Shown in pieces: positions 27,852 to 36,497 of a stretch of 49,915 bases of DNA; within the stretch, counting starts at the first letter, position 1; every line of letters starts with the position of its first letter. The stretch is from the NCBI GenBank assembly GCA_946534345.1, contig CAMNCL010000007.1, positions 1-49,915 on the forward strand. Direction: 5' to 3'. Both the position numbers and the translations under genes were made by a program. The notes under the pieces are model-generated. The model searched no databases, was not told the origin of the DNA, and was given only the letters and a program-made list of their open reading frames with translations. This DNA comes from an uncultured Caryophanales bacterium. GTDB lineage: Bacteria; Bacillota_I; Bacilli_A; RF39; UBA660.

Positions 27852-28522
27852 TCTTCTATTTCTCCAAATTTATCATATGAAAGATTTATTTCTAATTTAT
27901 CTTTACAATTACTATCATATTCACAATAACTATCTAAGTGATATGTTATTTCATTAACTATACTATCTTCATCACTATTAATAATTATATTATTAGGAAC
28001 TTCATCTATATCAGTTTCTTTATTATTAATTAGACTATTAATAGTATTACTAGATATTAAGAAACTATATTTAGTAATACCACTTCTATAATCTGTTTTA
28101 TAGTCTAACATGGCATTTTCAATTAATAATGAAGTATTATTAAAATTAATAAAATCAGAATAAATATATGGATTATCTACTTCTTTATTATCTAAATAAT
28201 ACTTATTTCCATCATAGTAATAAGTTTTATTATTTAAAGTAAATAATTCATTATTACCATCTCTGTCTCCTTCATAAACATATTTAATATTATCTTTTGT
28301 AATAGTATATATAAAATGATAATTACCACCAACTATAGGAGCAGTATTAAAGAATGCTTCTTCTCCTACTTCATAATCTTTCTCAACATAACCAGTTTTT
28401 TTAGAGAAAGAAAGCACAATAAATAGAATTAAAAAAACAATAAAGTAAAAAGCGAAGAAAAGAATTCCTTTTCCTCTAGGAGTTTTACGTAATTCTTTAA
28501 TTAATTCTATAAACTGTTTCAT
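27836..28522 (-). CDS. Bitopic membrane protein after fmt
   Basis: The 228-residue protein has a basic N-terminus (about 1-18, PRGKG), one transmembrane helix (about 20-40, FFAFYFIVFLILFIVL) and an extracytoplasmic domain of about 185 residues rich in Tyr/Asn/Asp with two Cys near the end (SYCEYDSNCK). No family is recognised. It overlaps fmt by ATGA, so it is translated with it. The domain looks like a beta-rich lipoprotein-like fold, but nothing catalytic is visible. Confidence 0.7.
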   Translation of the reverse strand: MKQFIELIKELRKTPRGKGILFFAFYFIVFLILFIVLSFSKKTGYVEKDYEVGEEAFFNTAPIVGGNYHFIYTITKDNIKYVYEGDRDGNNELFTLNNKTYYYDGNKYYLDNKEVDNPYIYSDFINFNNTSLLIENAMLDYKTDYRSGITKYSFLISSNTINSLINNKETDIDEVPNNIIINSDEDSIVNEITYHLDSYCEYDSNCKDKLEINLSYDKFGEIEEIVKK

Positions 28523-29445
28523 TCAAACACCTTACCTATTAATTTATCTTTACCTATACCATTAACATAACTAAAGGCATCCATCATCTTTTTACCAAAT
28601 GGTTTTACTTTAGTAAGTATAACAGATCCATCATTAGTCTTAACTATAATACCTTGTTTTGTAATATCTACTATTTCTCCACATGTACCTTTATACTCTT
28701 TATCATTAATAATAGATTCATATATTTTCATTTCTTGATTAAAAATATATGCATTAGCTCCTGGTACTGGAGATAATCCTCTAATTAGATTAAATATCTC
28801 TCTACTACTCTTATTAAAATCAATATGTTCTTCTTCTCTTTTTATATTATAAGCAAATGTTACTTCATCTTCATTTTGTTTAGTTCTTGTATTAGTACCT
28901 TCAATTATACTAGGTAGAGTATCAAGTAATAATTCTTTACCTAATAAACTTAATTTATCATGTAAGCTTTCTAAGTTATCATTATCAGATATTTCTATTT
29001 CTTTTTGACTAATAATATCTCCATTATCCATCTTAGTATCCATATACATAATAGTAATACCTGTAGTTTTATAACCATCTATAATTGCTTTATGTATAGG
29101 TGCTCCTCCTCTTAGTTTAGGAAGAAGTGAAGCGTGAACATTAATACAACCAAGTCTTGGACAATCTAAAATAACTTTTGGAATAATTTGTCCATAAGCA
29201 CAAGTTACTATTAAATCTGGTTTTAAATCTATAATTCTTTCATAATCTTCTCGTATTTTAACTGGTTGAAAAACTTCAATATTATTTCTTAAAGCAACTT
29301 CCTTAATAGGAGTATTTCTTAATTCTTGTTTTCTACCAACTCTTTTATCTGGTTGACTAACAACTAAAACAACCTCGTAATTATCAATTAAACCTTCAAG
29401 TACTGGAACAGCAAAATCAGGTGTTCCCATAAATATAACTTTCAT
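28519..29445 (-). CDS. fmt: Methionyl-tRNA formyltransferase
   Basis: Fmt (308 residues, usual length) formylates initiator Met-tRNA with 10-formyl-THF. The N-terminal Rossmann domain starts KVIFMGTPDFAVPVL; the formyl-transfer block reads NVHASLLPKLRGGAPIHKAI, with the catalytic Asn-x-His; the C-terminal OB-type domain binds tRNA (about 205-308). It starts directly after the stop of the 29446 gene. In related genomes it sits between priA/def and rsmB/rlmN; here no def or rsmB is seen nearby. Confidence 0.96.
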   Translation of the reverse strand: MKVIFMGTPDFAVPVLEGLIDNYEVVLVVSQPDKRVGRKQELRNTPIKEVALRNNIEVFQPVKIREDYERIIDLKPDLIVTCAYGQIIPKVILDCPRLGCINVHASLLPKLRGGAPIHKAIIDGYKTTGITIMYMDTKMDNGDIISQKEIEISDNDNLESLHDKLSLLGKELLLDTLPSIIEGTNTRTKQNEDEVTFAYNIKREEEHIDFNKSSREIFNLIRGLSPVPGANAYIFNQEMKIYESIINDKEYKGTCGEIVDITKQGIIVKTNDGSVILTKVKPFGKKMMDAFSYVNGIGKDKLIGKVFE

Positions 29446-30621
29446 CTATATCCCTCTTATAACCATAAATATTGTCACAATAACCCCTAATGTTATTAAT
29501 AATGATCCAGCTATTAAAAGAATAGAAACACTACCATAAGTATCCATAAATTCTTTATTTTCTTGTTCTAAACGGTATTTATCAAATTGTTCCTCATACT
29601 CTTTATCAAAATCATCATCAGTCTTTTCATAATAAGTATCTAAAGTAATAATTTCTAACTTATCACTTGGAATAGTATTAGAACACTCAATCTTATTCTT
29701 CTTAGAGCTAAGTAATCTATCAACTACATCATATAAGTCTTCATCACTATTAATATATTCACTTAAAGAAATCTTATCTTTTGATATTTCATCTCTTTTA
29801 ACTAATAATAAACTAATCTTCTTATCTTCTCTATGTAATAAATCCCATTCATCTTTTACTAAGTCTAAAATAAACTTCTTATCATCTTCTTTAAACAAAT
29901 TATTATCCATAAACCTTTTCAAACGACTAATCGTAAGATTATAGTCATCTATCAAATAACCATCTTGTTTCTGTAATCTACCAAAATAATCTTCACTCTT
30001 TAGAAACTTAGAAAAGAAATTAGGACCATATGTAGAGTAATAACAAGCCATTAAGAAATTATCAGTAAAAGTAACTTCTTTTTTAGTAAAATCTTTATCG
30101 ATTATATTAATTACATTGTATTTTGCAAATATCTTATTTAGTTTAGAGAATTTATCATAATAGTTTTGATATTCTTCTGGATTAAATCCTTTTTCTAATA
30201 TTTCTTTAGTATAACTTGTATTAAATCCATGAATATAATAACCATCCACTATATATTTATCATATACATATTCAATAATTTCTCTTCTAGAATCAATATC
30301 TTGTTCATCTTTTATATCTAACTTTATAGTTAATAGTTTACATAATAACTTATTTATCCCTACTTCTATATCATCAAAGTTATCTATTCTTTTATATAAT
30401 CTATCTAATTGAATCATATATTCATCAAACATATAGACATCTTCAAATAATAATTGAAATTTATATAGAGATTCATAGAAAATATAAAGTGCTAGTTCTT
30501 TGCCTACAGTTATTTTTCGATCTGCAATCTTCTTGAATTCTTTATCAAAATAACGATCATTATTTTTTAATATTTTAATAAAACTATTTACGTCTTCTCT
30601 TTTTAATAGTTCTTCAAGCAC
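29446..30621 (-). CDS. Tail-anchored protein, possible ADP-ribosyltransferase-like core
   Basis: The 391-residue product is soluble and Lys/Asp-rich except for a C-terminal transmembrane helix (about 367-387, SILLIAGSLLITLGVIVTIFMV), so it looks tail-anchored, facing the cytoplasm. Near residues 143-160 it reads YYIHGFNTSYTKEILEKGF; H-G/T followed by a helix ending IL-x-GF resembles the opening of DarT/PARP-type ADP-ribosyltransferases. A later FTDNFLMACYYSTYGPNF could match the next core strand and helix, but a catalytic Glu is not assignable. This is weak similarity by eye. It abuts fmt without a gap. Confidence 0.55.
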   Translation of the reverse strand: MLEELLKREDVNSFIKILKNNDRYFDKEFKKIADRKITVGKELALYIFYESLYKFQLLFEDVYMFDEYMIQLDRLYKRIDNFDDIEVGINKLLCKLLTIKLDIKDEQDIDSRREIIEYVYDKYIVDGYYIHGFNTSYTKEILEKGFNPEEYQNYYDKFSKLNKIFAKYNVINIIDKDFTKKEVTFTDNFLMACYYSTYGPNFFSKFLKSEDYFGRLQKQDGYLIDDYNLTISRLKRFMDNNLFKEDDKKFILDLVKDEWDLLHREDKKISLLLVKRDEISKDKISLSEYINSDEDLYDVVDRLLSSKKNKIECSNTIPSDKLEIITLDTYYEKTDDDFDKEYEEQFDKYRLEQENKEFMDTYGSVSILLIAGSLLITLGVIVTIFMVIRGI

Positions 30622-30652
30622 TTTATCACCTCCTATAAATATATTCTTTTTT

Positions 30653-30850
30653 TTATGGTCTAAAATAAGCTACTGCGTAATATATTACTCCTAAGATTAC
30701 TATTGCGGCTAAACATAGTAATAATACTCTTACAAATATATTATTTTTATCCCAATAACCATCTAAATTAGTAGAAGAATCTTTCATTAATTGTTCATAT
30801 TCTTCTCTCTTTTTTTTGTTTACATCTAATTCATTATTATTATCGTTCAT
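30653..30850 (-). CDS. Small single-pass membrane protein
   Basis: The 65-residue product has an acidic/Lys-rich cytoplasmic half and one transmembrane helix (about 40-60, VLLLCLAAIVILGVIYYAVAYF) ending almost at the C-terminus. A GTG two codons upstream is possible, but AGAGGTG five bases before ATG 30850 decides the start. No family is known to me. It sits between priA and the 29446 gene in the same direction. Confidence 0.7.
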   Translation of the reverse strand: MNDNNNELDVNKKKREEYEQLMKDSSTNLDGYWDKNNIFVRVLLLCLAAIVILGVIYYAVAYFRP

Positions 30851-30885
30851 AAACACACCTCTATCTTATATAAGAATACCATAAA

Positions 30886-33048
30886 TTAAAGAGTTTGACT
30901 AGGATTAAAGTCAATATCAACCTTAACTTTACTATTAGTTTTATAGTGTTCTAATATCTTATTAAGTATTGGATATAGTGAATCATCTTTTTTATATTTT
31001 AATAAGATATTAAATCTATATATATTATTCATTTTAAATATACTAGAATTACTTGGACCTAGAATAATTGTTGAAGATAAATTTCTTTCTAAACTTCTTT
31101 TTATTTTATTAGCCTCTACTAATAAATAATTAGTATCTTTTCCACTAATTCTAATATTACATAAATAGTAGAATGGCGGATATTTCAACTTTCTTCTAAT
31201 TTGCATTTCTTCATTATAAAATTCTAAATAATCATGTTTTTTTACTAGTTTGATTGCATAATGATCTGGATTAAAAGTTTGAATAATTACTTTTCCTTCT
31301 TTTTCACTTCTACCACTTCTACCTGCGACTTGATCAAGTAATGAGAATGTATTTTCACTACTTCTAAAGTCTGGAATATTTAGTGAAGTATCAGCATTAA
31401 TTACGCCAACTAATGTTACATTAGGAAAATCTAATCCTTTAGAAACCATTTGTGTGCCTAGTAAAATATCATAGTTATGATTTTTAAAATCTTCAATAAT
31501 CTTTTCATGCATACCTTTTTTACTAGTAGTGTCAAAATCCATTCTAACTATTTTATTATTTGGAAACAACTTATTTAATTCTTCTTCTATTTTTTGAGTA
31601 CCTACTCCTAGATTACTGAGAGCTTTCTCTCCACATTCAGGACATTTATCAAATACTTTTTCTCCATGTCCACAATAATGGCATCTCATTGTATTACTAC
31701 TCTTATGATATGTAAGAGTAATATCACAATTAGGACATTTAAATGTAAAACCACAGTTCTTACAACTAACAAAAGATGCATAACCACGTCGATTAAGAAG
31801 TAGTATTACTTGTTCATTCCTATTCATACAGTTACTAATTGAAGTAATTAAATCAGGTGAAAAATAACCCTTACTCTTTCCAAGACATTTATTCATATCT
31901 ACTATTTCTACTTTAGGTAATTCTCTTCCATTAATACGATTAGGTAATTCTAGTAGTTTAAATACTCCTTTTTTAGCTCTTGCCATAGCTTCTAGTGATG
32001 GAGTAGCACTTCCCATAACAACAGGACAATGATGTGTTTTACCACGGATTAAAGCTACTTCTTTAGCACTATATCTAGGACTAGGATCACTTTGTTTATA
32101 CGAATCACTATGTTCCTCATCAATTATAATTACACCGATATTTTCAAGTGGTGCAAAAATAGCACTTCTGGCACCAATAACTATTTTAGCTTCACCACGA
32201 TATATTCTACGCCATTCATCATATTTTTCTCCTTCACTCAAGGCTGAATGAATAGCTGCAATATTATTACCAAATCTTTCACTGAAGCGTTTAACCATTT
32301 GTGGAGTTAAACTAATCTCAGGGACTAGGACAATACTAGTCTTATTCTGTTTTAAATAATAATCAATTATCTCCATATATACTTCTGTCTTACCAGAACC
32401 TGTTACTCCATACAATAAATATGCATCATCATTTCCATTAATAACAGCATTAACACAAGCTTTTTGATCAGGAGTTAGCTCCTTAACAGTAATTTCTTCA
32501 TTACTATAATCAACTCGGTAATGTTCTTTTTTTACTTCTAGCAAAGCTCCTTTTTTTATTAAAGTGTTCAAACTACTCAATGAAATATCAATTAAATCTT
32601 TACGAAGAACTTCGCCTTTTTCTTTTACTAAATTAATTATTTCTAACTGTTTATTATTAAACTTACCACTAGTATTACCTAACATATAATAAGTATCATA
32701 TTTAATATTAATAGTACTATTCTTTTTAGCCTTAAGTGCCTTAGGTAGCATTGTTTGGTAACAAGACATTAAAGTAGCTAGTGTCTTATCTTTAATGGTT
32801 TTACCAAGTTCTAATAATTCACTATTTAATACAACATCTTTATCTACTATATCTATTATTTCTTTTAAATCAGATAATTCACTAGACTCTTTTATTTCCA
32901 TAACAAAACCTTCAATAGTCATTCTACCAAAAGGAACCGATACTCTGATTCCTACTTTAATATCATTTTCTAAATTCTTAGGTACTTTATAGTCAAATAT
33001 CTTATCAACATTACGATTAGTAATCTCAACTAAAACACCTACTATCAA
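30886..33048 (-). CDS. priA: Primosomal protein N' (replication restart helicase)
   Basis: PriA (720 residues) reloads the replisome at stalled forks. An N-terminal 3'-end-binding domain (about 1-180) is followed by a superfamily 2 helicase with Walker A GVTGSGKTEVY, DEEH box IIIDEEHSDSYKQ and motif VI (AGRSGRSEK). A zinc insertion with CKNCGFTFKCPNC and CHYCGHGE...CPEC binds two zinc ions. The start is TTG, preceded by a strong GGAGGTGATAC; no ATG in frame serves better. It opens the block with the small 30653 gene, 29446 and fmt. Confidence 0.96.
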   Translation of the reverse strand: MIVGVLVEITNRNVDKIFDYKVPKNLENDIKVGIRVSVPFGRMTIEGFVMEIKESSELSDLKEIIDIVDKDVVLNSELLELGKTIKDKTLATLMSCYQTMLPKALKAKKNSTINIKYDTYYMLGNTSGKFNNKQLEIINLVKEKGEVLRKDLIDISLSSLNTLIKKGALLEVKKEHYRVDYSNEEITVKELTPDQKACVNAVINGNDDAYLLYGVTGSGKTEVYMEIIDYYLKQNKTSIVLVPEISLTPQMVKRFSERFGNNIAAIHSALSEGEKYDEWRRIYRGEAKIVIGARSAIFAPLENIGVIIIDEEHSDSYKQSDPSPRYSAKEVALIRGKTHHCPVVMGSATPSLEAMARAKKGVFKLLELPNRINGRELPKVEIVDMNKCLGKSKGYFSPDLITSISNCMNRNEQVILLLNRRGYASFVSCKNCGFTFKCPNCDITLTYHKSSNTMRCHYCGHGEKVFDKCPECGEKALSNLGVGTQKIEEELNKLFPNNKIVRMDFDTTSKKGMHEKIIEDFKNHNYDILLGTQMVSKGLDFPNVTLVGVINADTSLNIPDFRSSENTFSLLDQVAGRSGRSEKEGKVIIQTFNPDHYAIKLVKKHDYLEFYNEEMQIRRKLKYPPFYYLCNIRISGKDTNYLLVEANKIKRSLERNLSSTIILGPSNSSIFKMNNIYRFNILLKYKKDDSLYPILNKILEHYKTNSKVKVDIDFNPSQTL

Positions 33049-33083
33049 AGTATCACCTCCACTATTTATATTATACCAAACAA

Positions 33084-33112
33084 AAAGAAATATTATTAAT
33101 TAATATTTCTTT
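33084..33112 (-). terminator. Terminator after surface protein 1
   Basis: AAAGAAATATTA and TAATATTTCTTT are 12-bp perfect arms around TTAAT. The stop codon of the 33111 gene touches the stem. A T-run follows weakly on the minus strand. It lies directly after the variable-region-like tract. Confidence 0.75.
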
Positions 33113-34397
33113 ATCCAATTCGGAAAGCTGGCGAGACTCCGCGAGTATCATCAGCATGGTAGTTGATCCAATAACCAGCGATGGCCACACGGTAGAAAGC
33201 GAAAATAGTAGAGGAAAGGGCCGAGCGCAACCACCAATCAGAATTGGAACTATTTCTTTGCTTAATTGCTCCTGAGTAATTACTTGTTGTTACATTTTGT
33301 GAACTATAATAATCTAATTGTCTGGTATTATTATATGCTGTGTCATAGCCTGTATCACCTTCATATACTTCATGAGCTGATAGTAAGTATAGCTTATCCG
33401 TTGAGGTGAAGTTTGTCTCTCCACTTGTTGATCCATGTCCTGATACTACTGTTGTATTGATTATTCCGCTCTTTAATTCAGATGGCAATGCATTATATAT
33501 ATCACTATTGACATATGTCCTCATCTCACTTGCTGGCCATCCTCCTATATTTCCATTTCCTGGTGTTGTTACGCCTGAAGTATATGGATTCATTATATGT
33601 GTTGTAATGATATCTGAAAACTCTAAAACAAAGCCACATGCACTTTGGGAGAATCCTTCCTGAGAACATTCTGCTGGTGTACTCATATTGGCTATTCTTA
33701 GCGTATGCGTTCCTAAACTTCCCATATCAACTGTTTTTGTATCACCAACATTGTAGTTTTCAGTTTTACCTCTTTTTACAGCAGAAACTATTGTTGACCA
33801 ACTATCAGTAGAAAATGAAATTGGATTAACCACTGGAATTGCATCTTCATCTGCTTGTTTATATGTAACAGAAAAGCTTAAGTTTAGTGTTTGTTCAGCT
33901 CCAGGTAGATCACTAACACTTATATCTTTTTTATATTCTATTCTTACTTTATATGTTTCTGTAGTGCCGGCTTTTAATTCTTGATTTGCTTGTAATTCTG
34001 CTCCATCACTATAAGTTACACTATAATTTAAATAATTAGGCAAAGTTGTTATTTCTACATTGTTTAATTTAGATGATATTGTATCTATCATTCCATCTAT
34101 TGTTCCAGAATTTACTGCGTCTACTGTAAATTCATAATAATCTCCTGGTTTAGATAGAGTTATATTATAATTAACTGTTGTTTTATTTGTATCTATTGTT
34201 GCGGGTGTTGTGACATTTGTACCAGTCACACTACCTGTAGTCACTTGTACATTATTCCAATGGATATCCCATTTCGCATTATTTATTCCAGTTGTACCAG
34301 TAATATTTAAATTACTTTGTAATATGGCATATCCTACACTAATAAACAGTATTAGTAACAATAAAAGATATTTTGTCCTTCTCATTGTTCTTTTCAT
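33111..34397 (-). CDS. Surface protein with DGR-like variable lectin-type C-terminus (1)
   Basis: The 428-residue product has a basic N-terminus and signal/anchor helix (YLLLLLILFISVGYAIL), a beta-rich region (about 30-190, opening SNLNITGTTGINN), and a C-terminal domain (about 205-428) ending WWLRSAL...GVSPAFRIG, typical of C-type-lectin-fold domains of the DUF6273 kind. The last about 120 coding bases are near 52% GC (counted) against a very AT-rich gene, and are related to the same tract of the 40371 gene. This is the pattern of a diversity-generating retroelement target. A GTG at 34406 lies in the ribosome-binding site AGGTGAAG; ATG 34397 is the better start. Confidence 0.75.
   Translation of the reverse strand: MKRTMRRTKYLLLLLILFISVGYAILQSNLNITGTTGINNAKWDIHWNNVQVTTGSVTGTNVTTPATIDTNKTTVNYNITLSKPGDYYEFTVDAVNSGTIDGMIDTISSKLNNVEITTLPNYLNYSVTYSDGAELQANQELKAGTTETYKVRIEYKKDISVSDLPGAEQTLNLSFSVTYKQADEDAIPVVNPISFSTDSWSTIVSAVKRGKTENYNVGDTKTVDMGSLGTHTLRIANMSTPAECSQEGFSQSACGFVLEFSDIITTHIMNPYTSGVTTPGNGNIGGWPASEMRTYVNSDIYNALPSELKSGIINTTVVSGHGSTSGETNFTSTDKLYLLSAHEVYEGDTGYDTAYNNTRQLDYYSSQNVTTSNYSGAIKQRNSSNSDWWLRSALSSTIFAFYRVAIAGYWINYHADDTRGVSPAFRIG
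33117..33236 (-). repeat. DGR-like variable region 1
   Basis: 40 codons from TGGTGG to the shared 3' end TCGCCAGCTTTCCGAATTGG. About 62 of 120 bases are G or C. It aligns without gaps to 40377-40496 with 30 base differences, changing 17 of 40 residues; both ends are conserved. The differences sit in codons that mostly end in C or T, as expected for NNY codons. A cognate template repeat is not in the window. Confidence 0.55.
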
Positions 34398-34414
34398 ACT
34401 CTTCACCTAGCATA

Positions 34415-34443
34415 ATAATACCATATTATTTTTTTTTATACAA
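34415..34443 (-). promoter_or_regulatory. Promoter of surface protein 1
   Basis: TTGTAT (34443-34438), 17 bp and TATTAT (34420-34415) on the minus strand. Confidence 0.5.
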
Positions 34444-34476
34444 CATTGCAATAATACTTATAATTATACACAAATA

Positions 34477-34499
34477 AAAAGGGATTAAATATCCCTTTT
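34477..34499 (-). terminator. Terminator after the rseP-linked small gene
   Basis: AAAAGGGAT-TAAAT-ATCCCTTTT is a perfect 9-bp stem with an AT-rich tail. The stop codon of the 34485 gene lies within it. It closes the rpsP-to-rseP region. Confidence 0.8.
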
Positions 34500-34628
34500 A
34501 TCATCTAACATTTCTTCCATCTCATCAGATGGAATAGCAACATGCCTATATTTAGGTCTTGTATATAACAATACTGTTATACTAGCAGTAAATAATATTA
34601 CTATAATAAATAAAATTACTGTTATCAT
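34485..34628 (-). CDS. 47-residue small membrane protein coupled to rseP
   Basis: The product starts with a hydrophobic helix (MITVILFIIVILFTASITVL) and ends in a charged tail (PSDEMEEMLDDKRDI). ATG lies three bases after the rseP stop, with GGGTGA as ribosome-binding site formed by the end of rseP including its TGA. It is in frame with rseP, but RseP homologues end where this TGA lies. The stop falls inside a terminator. It is likely a real small protein; function unknown. Confidence 0.65.
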   Translation of the reverse strand: MITVILFIIVILFTASITVLLYTRPKYRHVAIPSDEMEEMLDDKRDI

Positions 34629-34631
34629 AAA

Positions 34632-35687
34632 TCACCCAAATAATCTTAGAATATCATTAAATGTAATTACTACCATTAATAGCATTAACAGTACTAAGAA
34701 TACTGCATGTATCTTATTTTCTAATTCTGGATTTACAGGAGATCCTTTAATCTTCTCAATAATAATAAATAAGATATGTCCTCCATCAAATGCTGGAATT
34801 GGTAATAAATTAATTACACCTACATTGATACTTAAGAAAGCCATTAAATATATTAAATTAGCTATTCCTGCTTTACTTTGTTCTCCTACAATTGAATAAA
34901 TACCTACTGGTCCAGCTAATTGATTTAATCTAATTCCACCAGTAAATAAATATCCTAAAGTAACAAACATTTGCTTAAAGATAGAACAAGTCTTTTTATA
35001 AGTATATACAAAAGCTTGTCCTAACCCCTTAGTCTTCTTTTGTTGTATACCAATACCATAGCGATATGTATCTTGACCTTTTACTTTTATCTTTTTTGGT
35101 TTAACTTTATAAACTACTTCTTCTCCATTTTCTTTTTCTACTTTAATTGCATTATTCTTTTTTTGATTAGCTACTGCTAGATATAAAGATATATCATCAC
35201 TAGTACTTATCTTATGATTATTAATTTCTAGGATTGTATCTCCTTTTGACATACCAACTTTTTCCGCAACAGAATTAGCTTCTATTTCAGTAACAGTTGG
35301 ATTCATAGTAGATCCACCCCATATTAAAGCAATTAAAAATATTAATATGACTGCAAGTATAAAGTTATTCATTGGACCAAATACCATTATTAAGAATCTT
35401 TGCCAAGCAGTTTTTGATTGTAATCTTCTCTTCTTTGGTACTTTTTTTAATTCATCATCATCTAGATCTTCTCCAGCCATTGAACAAAATCCACCAATTG
35501 GGATAGCTCTTAAATTATATTCAGTTTCACCTTTTTTAAATCCCCATATCTTTGGACCCATTCCAATAGCAAATTCAAACACATAAACTCCTGCTATTTT
35601 AGCAAAGATAAAATGCCCAAATTCATGAACAAATACTATTATTCCTAAAATAACAATAAATAATAACAAGTTAATTATAAATGACAT
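34632..35687 (-). CDS. rseP: Site-2 intramembrane metalloprotease RseP/RasP
   Basis: This 351-residue zinc protease cleaves transmembrane segments such as anti-sigma factors and signal-peptide remnants. HEFGHFIFAK near residue 21 carries the HExxH site; the second site is NLLPIPAFDGGH near 297; a PDZ domain (about 130-200, GDTILEINNHKI) sits between. Multiple membrane helices are visible. It is shorter than the B. subtilis protein, mostly in the PDZ-containing middle. It follows cdsA closely with AGGAGGGTG upstream. Confidence 0.95.
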   Translation of the reverse strand: MSFIINLLLFIVILGIIVFVHEFGHFIFAKIAGVYVFEFAIGMGPKIWGFKKGETEYNLRAIPIGGFCSMAGEDLDDDELKKVPKKRRLQSKTAWQRFLIMVFGPMNNFILAVILIFLIALIWGGSTMNPTVTEIEANSVAEKVGMSKGDTILEINNHKISTSDDISLYLAVANQKKNNAIKVEKENGEEVVYKVKPKKIKVKGQDTYRYGIGIQQKKTKGLGQAFVYTYKKTCSIFKQMFVTLGYLFTGGIRLNQLAGPVGIYSIVGEQSKAGIANLIYLMAFLSINVGVINLLPIPAFDGGHILFIIIEKIKGSPVNPELENKIHAVFLVLLMLLMVVITFNDILRLFG

Positions 35688-35696
35688 AACACCCTC

Positions 35697-36497
35697 CTAA
35701 AGTATTCCAACAAGTATAATAAATGCTAGTGTTACAAATATTAAACTATCAAATCTATCTAATATTCCACCATGTCCAGGAATAAGATCAGAGAAATCTT
35801 TTATTTCATAGTATCTCTTTATTGAAGAAAATACTAAATCACCTAATTGTCCTATTAAACATAATAAAGCTGTTATAACAACTAATAATACTAATGATAT
35901 ATTAGAATTAATAACTGTTATATAGAAAGCACTAGCCGCAAAAGTTCCAAAGAATACTCCACCTACTAAACCTTCTATTGTCTTTTTAGGACTAATTTTA
36001 GGACATAATTTATTTTTACCAATTAAACTACCTGTTACTAAGGCAAAAGTATCAGTAATAGTACTAATTAATAATAAATATAAAATATAAGTAATATCAT
36101 AATTTCTAGTAACTATTATTAAATTAAAACTTAAACCTAAGAATAGTACAGAACCAATTAAAAACAAAGCATCATCAAAGTTATATCTTTTACTATTATT
36201 AATAAATACCATTGGTGATAAGAATATAAATATTAAGAATGTCATTACTCGATAATCAAAATTATATTGAAAGTCTATTGATCCTACATTATACAAGCAA
36301 AAAGCTACTGTTACTAAATAAGCTATTACTTTTAATAATTTAGGAAATTTCTTTTGTTGTTCTCTTACCTTTAATAATTCATATACACTACATACACTTA
36401 ATACTGTCATTAAAATAGCAAATGGTAGTTTACCAATAATTAAAAATGGTACAAATACAGCAATTACTATAATTGCTCCTAAAATTCTTGTTTTCAT
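35697..36497 (-). CDS. cdsA: Phosphatidate cytidylyltransferase
   Basis: CdsA (266 residues) makes CDP-diacylglycerol, the precursor of acidic phospholipids. It is polytopic, with the C-terminal family signature SPKKTIEGLVGG and DFSDLIPGHGGILDRFDS, which carries the catalytic metal-binding Asp residues. It overlaps uppS by ATGA and precedes rseP, the usual order in Bacillota. Confidence 0.96.
   Translation of the reverse strand: MKTRILGAIIVIAVFVPFLIIGKLPFAILMTVLSVCSVYELLKVREQQKKFPKLLKVIAYLVTVAFCLYNVGSIDFQYNFDYRVMTFLIFIFLSPMVFINNSKRYNFDDALFLIGSVLFLGLSFNLIIVTRNYDITYILYLLLISTITDTFALVTGSLIGKNKLCPKISPKKTIEGLVGGVFFGTFAASAFYITVINSNISLVLLVVITALLCLIGQLGDLVFSSIKRYYEIKDFSDLIPGHGGILDRFDSLIFVTLAFIILVGIL

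Noticed and set aside
34485-35687. rseP and the small frame as one protein under the mycoplasma code (TGA = Trp)
   Set aside because: TGA also ends genes in 4-base overlaps (rlmN/prpC, prpC/prkC, fmt/27836, uppS/cdsA), Trp is TGG throughout, and RseP homologues end near this TGA.
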